NCBI GenBank assembly: GCA_004296785.1
Contig: SCVU01000533.1
Location: 1 to 12,151, forward strand
Direction of reading: 5' to 3'
Source of the DNA: Planctomycetota bacterium
GTDB taxonomy: Bacteria > Planctomycetota > UBA1135 > GCA-002686595
Length of the DNA stretch: 12,151 nucleotides
Positions 7,403-12,151 of the stretch are shown here, one piece after another (within the stretch, counting starts at the first letter, position 1; each line of letters starts with the position of its first letter). The translations under genes were made by a program, and so were the position numbers. Under the pieces are notes generated by a model. The model was given only the letters and a program-made list of their open reading frames with translations. It was not told where the DNA came from and did not search any database.

Positions 7403-8902
7403 ATGAAGAAACTTCCCGCACTGCTCCCCCTCCTCCTCGCCGTCCCCGCGCTCGCGCAAGCCCCGACGCTCGCAAAAGTCGGAGGCGCGGCGCCCGGCAC
7501 GACGACGTTGAACGTGCAAGGCAACGCCGGCGCGCTGTACATCGTCATCTTCGCGCCGAGTGAAGCGGTGACGCCGCTGCCGACCGGCGCGACGCTCGCG
7601 ATCCCGCTCGACTTCCTGTCGCTGTCGTTCGCGTTCCCCGGGTTCTTCGGCGTGCTGAACGGCCTCGGCAAGGCGAGCACGAGCTTCACGCTGAACAGCG
7701 ATCCGTCGCTGATCGGCCAGACGTTCTCGTTCCAGGCGCTGCAGGGTCCGCTGTTCGACGCCGCGTCGAACCTCGTGCGCGTGACGCCGTCGACGCCCGG
7801 GACGTTCAGCGCGACGCTCGACGCGCCGGACCTGCCGATCGCCGGCGGCGCGGTCGCGAAGGCGGCCGACGGCACGCTGCTGCTGGTCGGCGGCTCCGGC
7901 CCGGTCGCGCAGCGCTACGACTCGAACACCGAGGAGTTCACGCTCGGCGGCGCGACCTTCGGCGTCGGCCTGCTCGCGCAGGCGACCGCGCTCGCCGACG
8001 GGCGCATCCTGTTCACCGGCGGCATCGGCACCGACGGCGCGCCGTCCAGCGCGGCCGCGGTCTACGACCCGCTCGCCGACACGACGACGACGCTCGCGAT
8101 GGGCGCGCCGCGCGCGGGCCACGGCGCATCGCTGCTCGGCAACGGCAAGGTGCTCGTTACCGGCGGCTTCGCGGCGTTCAACTTCACCGACATCCTCGCG
8201 CTGCTCGGCGGCGTGCAGGCGTCGAGCGAGCTGTTCGACCCGACGACGAACACGTTCAGCCCCGGCCCGAACATGCTCGAGCCGCGCGCGCTGCACACGT
8301 CGACCGCGCTCAACAACGGCGGCGCGCTCGTCGCCGGCGGTTTGTCGGTGATCCCGATCATCAACATCCCGACGGTTTCGTCGACCGCGTACGAGTACAG
8401 CGCGCTCTTGAACACGTTCGGGCTGCCGAAGTTCATGAGCACCGGCGTGCTCGCGCACAGCGCAGTCAAGCTCTCCAACGGCAAGGTGCTGATCGCCGGC
8501 GGCGCGACGATCGACTTCGCCGAGGCGCTCGCGACGGGCGACCTCACGAAGCTCAAGGTCGGCACGGTGACCAACTGTCAGGTCTACACGAGCAGCATCC
8601 TGTTCGGCGGCTTCGCGAACGCGGGCACGCTGACGACCGGCCGCGCACTGGCCGGCATGGCGGCGCTTCCGAGCGGCGGCGCGGTCATCGCGGGCGGCGT
8701 GCAGTTGACGCTCGACCTGTCGAACCCGACGGGCTTCGCGTTCAACCCGCTGACCGCGGCGGATCGCTACGACGGCACGAGCGTCAGCGCGACGGGCTCG
8801 CTCGCCGGCGCGCGCCTCTTGCCGGTGCTCGAGCCGCTCGCCGACGGCACGATCCTCGTCGTCGGCGGCGGGCTCAGCGGCGCGGAGACGTACCAGCCGT
8901 AG
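7403..8902 (+). CDS. Secreted kelch-like seven-bladed beta-propeller protein
   Basis: The ATG at 7403 gives 499 residues with a textbook signal peptide: KK, a hydrophobic core, and ALA-Q, predicting cleavage after Ala18. An in-frame ATG at 7385 would add six residues (MRTRTP); neither start has a good Shine-Dalgarno. Residues about 20-128 form a beta-rich domain with the same pattern as the end of the protein at 1-423. Then seven kelch-type strands follow, ending in GG at 164, 207, 255, 313, 367, 432 and 489 (for example DGTLLLVGG, NGKVLVTGG, DGTILVVGG), each with YDP- or FDP-like strands between. Seven such units fit one closed seven-bladed propeller, as in kelch or galactose-oxidase-like proteins. 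I see no evidence for the copper site of galactose oxidase, so a binding or structural role is safer. It lies 25 bases after the lipoprotein gene and may be co-transcribed with it. Confidence 0.85.
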   Translation: MKKLPALLPLLLAVPALAQAPTLAKVGGAAPGTTTLNVQGNAGALYIVIFAPSEAVTPLPTGATLAIPLDFLSLSFAFPGFFGVLNGLGKASTSFTLNSDPSLIGQTFSFQALQGPLFDAASNLVRVTPSTPGTFSATLDAPDLPIAGGAVAKAADGTLLLVGGSGPVAQRYDSNTEEFTLGGATFGVGLLAQATALADGRILFTGGIGTDGAPSSAAAVYDPLADTTTTLAMGAPRAGHGASLLGNGKVLVTGGFAAFNFTDILALLGGVQASSELFDPTTNTFSPGPNMLEPRALHTSTALNNGGALVAGGLSVIPIINIPTVSSTAYEYSALLNTFGLPKFMSTGVLAHSAVKLSNGKVLIAGGATIDFAEALATGDLTKLKVGTVTNCQVYTSSILFGGFANAGTLTTGRALAGMAALPSGGAVIAGGVQLTLDLSNPTGFAFNPLTAADRYDGTSVSATGSLAGARLLPVLEPLADGTILVVGGGLSGAETYQP

Positions 8903-9794
8903 TCAGCCAGATCCCGGCGAACAAGAGCGCCGCGGCCACTCCGGCCGCGGCGCTCGGCGTTTCGGCGAGCAGCCACCACGCGCCGAGGCCGGCGACGACC
9001 GGCTGCAGGTAGTTGTAGATCGCCGCGGTCGACGCCGACACGCGCACGAGCGCGTAGCTGATCAGCAGGTACGCGACGATCGTCGCGAACACGAGCACGT
9101 ACGCGAGCGAAGCCCACTCCAAGCCGTCCAGCGCCGCGTAGTCGGGCGGCCCACTCGCGTACAGGAACGGCGCCCACGGCACGCACAACAGGTACGCCCA
9201 CGCGATCACGACGAGCGGCGGCAGCGTGCGCAACAGCGGCCGCGACAGCACGAGGTAGCCCGAGTAGAGCAGGCAGTTCGCGACCATCAGCAGGTCGCCG
9301 GCGAGCGGGGCGGCGCCGGTCGTGCCGCGCACGCCGCGCGCCAGCACGAGCCACACGCAGCCGCCGAGCGCGACGGCGATGCCGAATGCGCGCCGCGCCG
9401 ACCAGGGCTCCTGAGCGAAGCTCGCGGCGATCACGTACGTGAACACCGGAATCGTGCACACGATCAGGCCGGCGTGCATCGCGCTCGAGCGCTGGACGCC
9501 CTCGAGGAACAGCACCTGGTTCAGCACGATGCCGAGCAGCGAGCACGCGAGCAGCCGCTTCCACTCGACGCGCGCCGCGACGAAGGCCGCGCGGTGCTTC
9601 CACAGCGCGAGCGCACACAGCACGAGCGCGCCGACCGCGATGCGCAGCGCGGTCAGCGCGCGCGGACCGACGCCGCTCATCGCCAGCTTGCCGAACACGG
9701 GGAACAGCCCGAAGCACACCTGCGCGGCGAGCAAGGCCGGCTGTGCGCCGTGCGACTTCGTCGTACCGGCCTGCGACTTCGTCGGGGCGGACAT
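8874..9794 (-). CDS. EamA/DMT-family membrane transporter
   Basis: A 306-residue integral membrane protein with about ten hydrophobic segments (near 19-39, 45-65, 80-97, 104-126, 136-154, 163-185, 192-211, 228-248, 257-275 and 283-301), the 5+5 inverted-repeat layout of EamA permeases. Family-like stretches are GPRALTALRIAVGAL, NQVLFLEGVQRSSAMHAGLI and TAAIYNYLQPVVAGLGAWWL. Relatives export amino acids, purines or other metabolites; the substrate cannot be told from sequence. The ATG at 9794 is the only good start, with no clear Shine-Dalgarno. The N-terminal tail holds a small in-frame seven-residue duplication. Its last 29 bases overlap the end of the propeller gene on the opposite strand, and it is divergent from the NUDIX gene across 42 bases, so the two may share a control region. 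Confidence 0.9.
   Translation of the reverse strand: MSAPTKSQAGTTKSHGAQPALLAAQVCFGLFPVFGKLAMSGVGPRALTALRIAVGALVLCALALWKHRAAFVAARVEWKRLLACSLLGIVLNQVLFLEGVQRSSAMHAGLIVCTIPVFTYVIAASFAQEPWSARRAFGIAVALGGCVWLVLARGVRGTTGAAPLAGDLLMVANCLLYSGYLVLSRPLLRTLPPLVVIAWAYLLCVPWAPFLYASGPPDYAALDGLEWASLAYVLVFATIVAYLLISYALVRVSASTAAIYNYLQPVVAGLGAWWLLAETPSAAAGVAAALLFAGIWLTTAGTSPRR
9751..9784. repeat. 13-bp direct repeat with 21-bp period inside the transporter 5' end
   Basis: TGCGACTTCGTCG occurs at 9751-9763 and 9772-9784. The 21-base period equals seven codons, so on the minus strand it encodes two related heptads, TKSQAGT and TKSHGAQ, in the cytoplasmic N-terminal tail. It looks like a small in-frame tandem duplication that has since diverged. 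Confidence 0.85.
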
Positions 9795-9824
9795 CGAGGG
9801 GGCGAGAGCGTAGCGGAACGCAGC

Positions 9825-9830
9825 TAGACT
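9825..9830 (+). promoter_or_regulatory. Possible -10 element TAGACT before the NUDIX gene
   Basis: TAGACT ends six bases before the ATG at 9837, so if it is a -10 box transcription would begin at or next to the start codon, giving a leaderless mRNA. That fits the absence of a Shine-Dalgarno sequence here. The octamer GCTAGACT also occurs before the propeller gene. No convincing -35 hexamer is seen about 17 bases upstream, so the call rests on the repeated octamer and spacing alone. Confidence 0.3.
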
Positions 9831-9836
9831 TCCCGC

Positions 9837-10418
9837 ATGCAAGAGCACTCCCGCGCACAGGACGGTCCGCTGCCGTGGCCGAAGCTCGGCAGCGAGCGCG
9901 GACCCGATCTGCTGGTCTGCCGCGCGCGCTTCGATCGCCTGCGCAATCCGCGCACGGGCGAGGAGATGAAGCGCGTCGTGCTCGAGACGCGCGACTGGGT
10001 CAACGTCGTCGCGCTCACGCCGCGCGAGGAGCTCGTGCTCGTGCGGCAGTTCCGCTTCGGCGTCGGCAAGGTGACGACGGAGATCCCCGGCGGCGTGATC
10101 GACGGCGACGAGGATTCGCTGGCCGCCGCGCAGCGCGAACTGCGCGAGGAGACCGGCCACACGGCGAGCGAGTGGATCTACCTCGGCTCGGTCGAGGCGA
10201 ACCCGGCGTTCCACGACAACCGCTGCCACCACTGGCTCGCGCGCGGCGCGGTGCGCACGCACGAGCTCGAGCAGGATCCCGGCGAGGACCTGTGCGTCGA
10301 GGTCGTGCCGTTCGCGGACGCGCTCGCGCGTGTGGCGAGCGGCGAGATCGCGCACAGCCTCGTCGTGTGCGCGCTGGCGCGCGTGGCGGACCTGCGGCGC
10401 GCCGATCTGCCGGGCTAG
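9837..10418 (+). CDS. NUDIX hydrolase, ADP-ribose pyrophosphatase-like
   Basis: A 193-residue protein with a complete Nudix box: Gly86, Glu92, then Arg100-Glu101-Leu102-x-Glu104-Glu105-x-Gly107, which is the GX5EX7REUXEEXG pattern. The last, usually hydrophobic position is His108. Upstream RQFRFG (70-75) and EIPGG (82-86) and downstream ANPAFHDNRCH (121-131) match the branch of NUDIX enzymes that cleave ADP-ribose and other nucleoside-diphosphate sugars, releasing AMP or NMP with magnesium. The exact substrate is not determined by these motifs. It is cytoplasmic, with no signal sequence. It is the first gene of a probable two-gene unit: its stop is four bases before the FAD oxidoreductase start. 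No Shine-Dalgarno is visible, and the mRNA may be leaderless. Confidence 0.9.
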   Translation: MQEHSRAQDGPLPWPKLGSERGPDLLVCRARFDRLRNPRTGEEMKRVVLETRDWVNVVALTPREELVLVRQFRFGVGKVTTEIPGGVIDGDEDSLAAAQRELREETGHTASEWIYLGSVEANPAFHDNRCHHWLARGAVRTHELEQDPGEDLCVEVVPFADALARVASGEIAHSLVVCALARVADLRRADLPG

Positions 10419-10422
10419 CGCG

Positions 10423-11511
10423 ATGCAGGCGCGGATCGCGATCGTCGGCGGCGGCGTCGCCGGGCTCTCGACCGCCTGGGCGCTGCGCACTGCCGGCGCG
10501 CGCGAAGTCATCGTGCTCGAGCGCGAGCGTGCGCCGGGACTCGTTTCGAGCCGTCTGAACGCGGCGATCCTGCGCACGCTGACGCCCGACGCGGCCGTTT
10601 CGGCATTCGCGCGCGAGAGCGCCGCGCTGCTGCGCCCGTACGTCGAGCCGTGTGGCCTGCTGCTCGCGTCGGAGGGTGCCGAGGCTGCCGAGCTCGAGCG
10701 GCAGTCGCGCGAGTGCGCAGATGCGGGCGATCTCGAGCGCGTCAGCGCATCGCGCGCGAGCGAGCTCGCGCCGCACTTCGCCGCACCGAGCGGCACGCGG
10801 CTGTGGTTCGCGCGCGAAGGCCGGCTCGACAACACCGCACTGCTCGCAGAACTCGCGCGCAGCGCCGACGTGCGCTGCAGCGTCGACGTAGTGAATGCGA
10901 GCGCGAGCTCGACGGGCTTCGACCTCGAGCTGCGCAACGGCGAGCGACTGCGCTGCGAGCGCCTCGTGCTTGCCGCGGGCGCGTGGACGAACCCGCTCGC
11001 GCGCGCGCTCGGCTCGCGCATCGCGCTCGCGCCGTCGCGCCGCCACCTGTGCGTGACGCGCGGCGCGCGCGGCGTGCCGGCGAACGCGCCGGTCGTGTGG
11101 ACCGGCTCCGATCCGTTCTACGCGCGGCGCGCGGGCGACGGACTCCTCGTTTCGCCGTGCGACGAGGAGCCGGCGGATCCGAGCGCGCACGGCGCGCGGC
11201 CGGAGTTGCGCGCGGAGCTCGCGCGCAAGGCGGCGAAGCACTTGCCCGGAGTCGAGCTCGGCGCGCCGGTGCATTACTGGTCGGGCCTGCGCACGTTCAC
11301 GAGCGACGGCGAGAGCTTCTGCATCGGCCCGGATCCCGACGTGCGCGGGCTGTTCTGGGTCGCCGGGCTCGCGGGGCACGGGATGACGTGCTCGCTCGCC
11401 GTCGGAAGACTCGCGGCGGCGCTGCTCGAGTCACGCGCGGACGGCGTCTTTGCGCCGGGCGGCGCGTTCGCGCGCGCGTTCGATCCGGCGCGCCTCGTCG
11501 CGACGCGCTGA
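10423..11511 (+). CDS. DAO-family FAD-dependent oxidoreductase (glycine/sarcosine/D-amino-acid oxidase type)
   Basis: A 362-residue protein beginning with a Rossmann FAD motif (GGGVAG at 9-14) and Glu33 at the end of the second strand (VIVLERE), which binds the ribose of FAD. Other family features are LVLAAGAWTN at 181-190, WSGLRTFTSDG at 286-296, IGPDPDVRGLFWVAG at 301-315 and the C-terminal GHGMTCSLAVGRLAA at 318-332, the FAD-closing segment of DAO enzymes. Such enzymes oxidise the C-N bond of glycine, sarcosine, proline or D-amino acids, and some act on 2-hydroxy acids; the substrate cannot be fixed here. The ATG at 10423 follows the NUDIX stop by four bases, so they are probably one operon. 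Its stop is one base from the stop of thiC on the other strand. A ThiO-like glycine oxidase role is possible from that neighbourhood but the orientation argues against a shared operon. Confidence 0.85.
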   Translation: MQARIAIVGGGVAGLSTAWALRTAGAREVIVLERERAPGLVSSRLNAAILRTLTPDAAVSAFARESAALLRPYVEPCGLLLASEGAEAAELERQSRECADAGDLERVSASRASELAPHFAAPSGTRLWFAREGRLDNTALLAELARSADVRCSVDVVNASASSTGFDLELRNGERLRCERLVLAAGAWTNPLARALGSRIALAPSRRHLCVTRGARGVPANAPVVWTGSDPFYARRAGDGLLVSPCDEEPADPSAHGARPELRAELARKAAKHLPGVELGAPVHYWSGLRTFTSDGESFCIGPDPDVRGLFWVAGLAGHGMTCSLAVGRLAAALLESRADGVFAPGGAFARAFDPARLVATR

Positions 11512-11512
11512 C

Positions 11513-12151
11513 TCAGACGTACAGCGCGCCGCCGGCCTTCTGGAACTCGCTGCGCTTCTCGGCGAGGCCGCGCTCGCGCGCCTCTTCCTCCGAGATTCCC
11601 TTCTCCGCCGCGAGCGTGCGCAGGTCCTCGGTGATCCGCATCGAGCAGAACTGCGGCCCGCACATCGAGCAGAAGTGCGCGGATTTCGCGCCGTCGGCCG
11701 GCAGCGTCTCGTCGTGGTACGCGCGCGCCGTCTCCGGATCGAGGCTGAGCTCGAACTGATCCTCCCAGCGGAACGCGAAGCGCGCGCGCGACAGCGCGTC
11801 GTCCCACGCGCGCGCGCCCGGGTGGCCCTTCGCGACGTCGGCCGCGTGCGCCGCGATCTTGTACGCGATCACGCCGGCGCGCACGTCGTCGCGATCCGGC
11901 AGGCCGAGGTGCTCCTTCGGCGTCACGTAGCACAGCATCGCGGTGCCGTACCAGCCGATCATCGCCGCGCCGATCGCGGACGTGATGTGGTCGTAGCCGG
12001 GCGCGACGTCGGTCACGAGCGGGCCGAGCGTGTAGAACGGCGCTTCGTGGCACAGCGCGAGCTGCTTGTCCATGTTCTCGCGGATCTGGTGCATCGGCAC
12101 GTGGCCGGGCCCCTCGATCATCACCTGCACGCCGTGCTTCCACGCCTCGCG
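11513..12151 (-). CDS. thiC: ThiC, phosphomethylpyrimidine (HMP-P) synthase, C-terminal part (5' partial)
   Basis: The frame is open to the window edge and encodes the last 212 residues of ThiC, the radical-SAM enzyme that turns aminoimidazole ribotide into hydroxymethylpyrimidine phosphate for thiamine synthesis. Highly conserved family segments are VMIEGPGHVPM, DHITSAIGAAMIGWYGTAML and CYVTPKEHLGLP. The C-terminal Fe-S motif CSMCGPQFCSM (C-x2-C-x4-C, near 11642-11679) supplies the cysteines for the [4Fe-4S] cluster. Nothing in the visible part is broken. The promoter and any TPP riboswitch lie beyond base 12151. It is convergent with the FAD oxidoreductase gene, with a single base between the stop codons. 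Confidence 0.97.
   Translation of the reverse strand, partial: REAWKHGVQVMIEGPGHVPMHQIRENMDKQLALCHEAPFYTLGPLVTDVAPGYDHITSAIGAAMIGWYGTAMLCYVTPKEHLGLPDRDDVRAGVIAYKIAAHAADVAKGHPGARAWDDALSRARFAFRWEDQFELSLDPETARAYHDETLPADGAKSAHFCSMCGPQFCSMRITEDLRTLAAEKGISEEEARERGLAEKRSEFQKAGGALYV

Noticed and set aside
5458..7875. Long minus-strand open frame (about 800 codons) opposite the lipoprotein gene
   Set aside because: It is composed mostly of Arg, Ala, Val and His with no domain pattern; it mirrors the codon bias of the real gene on the plus strand.
7403..8902. Galactose oxidase activity for the propeller protein
   Set aside because: The kelch-like repeat pattern alone does not show the copper-ligand Tyr, His and Cys set; only a propeller fold is supported.
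1..12151. Defence system, mobile element, CRISPR array, tRNA or rRNA
   Set aside because: I found no transposase, integrase, nuclease, reverse transcriptase, regularly spaced repeats or tRNA-like cloverleaf; every sizeable stretch is explained by the listed genes.

Overview
The window is very GC-rich (about 70% by eye), densely coded, and looks like a chromosomal stretch from a planctomycete-like bacterium. This placement is an inference from three traits: a lipoprotein combining TPR, FG-GAP/VCBS and ASPIC/UnbV parts; exported proteins carrying a short beta-rich domain I associate with large planctomycete secretomes; and strong GCG/CTC/GAG codon bias that leaves long stop-free shadow frames. 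There are no rRNA or tRNA genes, insertion sequences, CRISPR arrays or phage genes that I can see, and no gene-free stretch longer than 82 bases.

Layout. (1) 1-423, plus strand: the C-terminal end of an exported-type protein, followed by a short convergent gap with an exact 18-bp tandem duplication. (2) 3725 down to 473, minus strand: a tightly packed three-gene operon of a short-chain dehydrogenase (DprE2-like), an FAD-binding oxidase (DprE1-like) joined to it by a TGATG overlap, and a secreted protein of unknown function overlapping the oxidase end. The first two form an oxidase/reductase pair of the kind that epimerises C2 of polyprenyl-phosphate ribose to arabinose in mycobacteria. (3) 3808-8902, plus strand: a 1189-residue lipoprotein of the CRTAC (FG-GAP plus ASPIC/UnbV) type, then a secreted seven-bladed kelch-like propeller. 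(4) 9794-8874, minus strand: an EamA-family ten-helix transporter whose end overlaps the end of the propeller gene by 29 bases. (5) 9837-11511, plus strand: a two-gene unit of a NUDIX hydrolase and a DAO-family FAD oxidoreductase, 4 bases apart. (6) 12151 down to 11513, minus strand: the C-terminal part of thiC, with its Fe-S cysteine motif, cut by the window edge and ending one base from the DAO gene.

How the genes fit together. Most of the window concerns the cell envelope and exported proteins (the partial exported protein, the unknown secreted protein, the lipoprotein, the propeller and the transporter); the right edge is ordinary metabolism (nucleotide clean-up, FAD oxidase, thiamine pyrimidine synthesis). 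The best candidate for something undescribed is the minus-strand operon: a DprE1/DprE2-like pair outside Actinobacteria, coupled to an uncharacterised exported protein and without an adjacent prenyl-phosphate glycosyltransferase. I see no defence system or mobile element.
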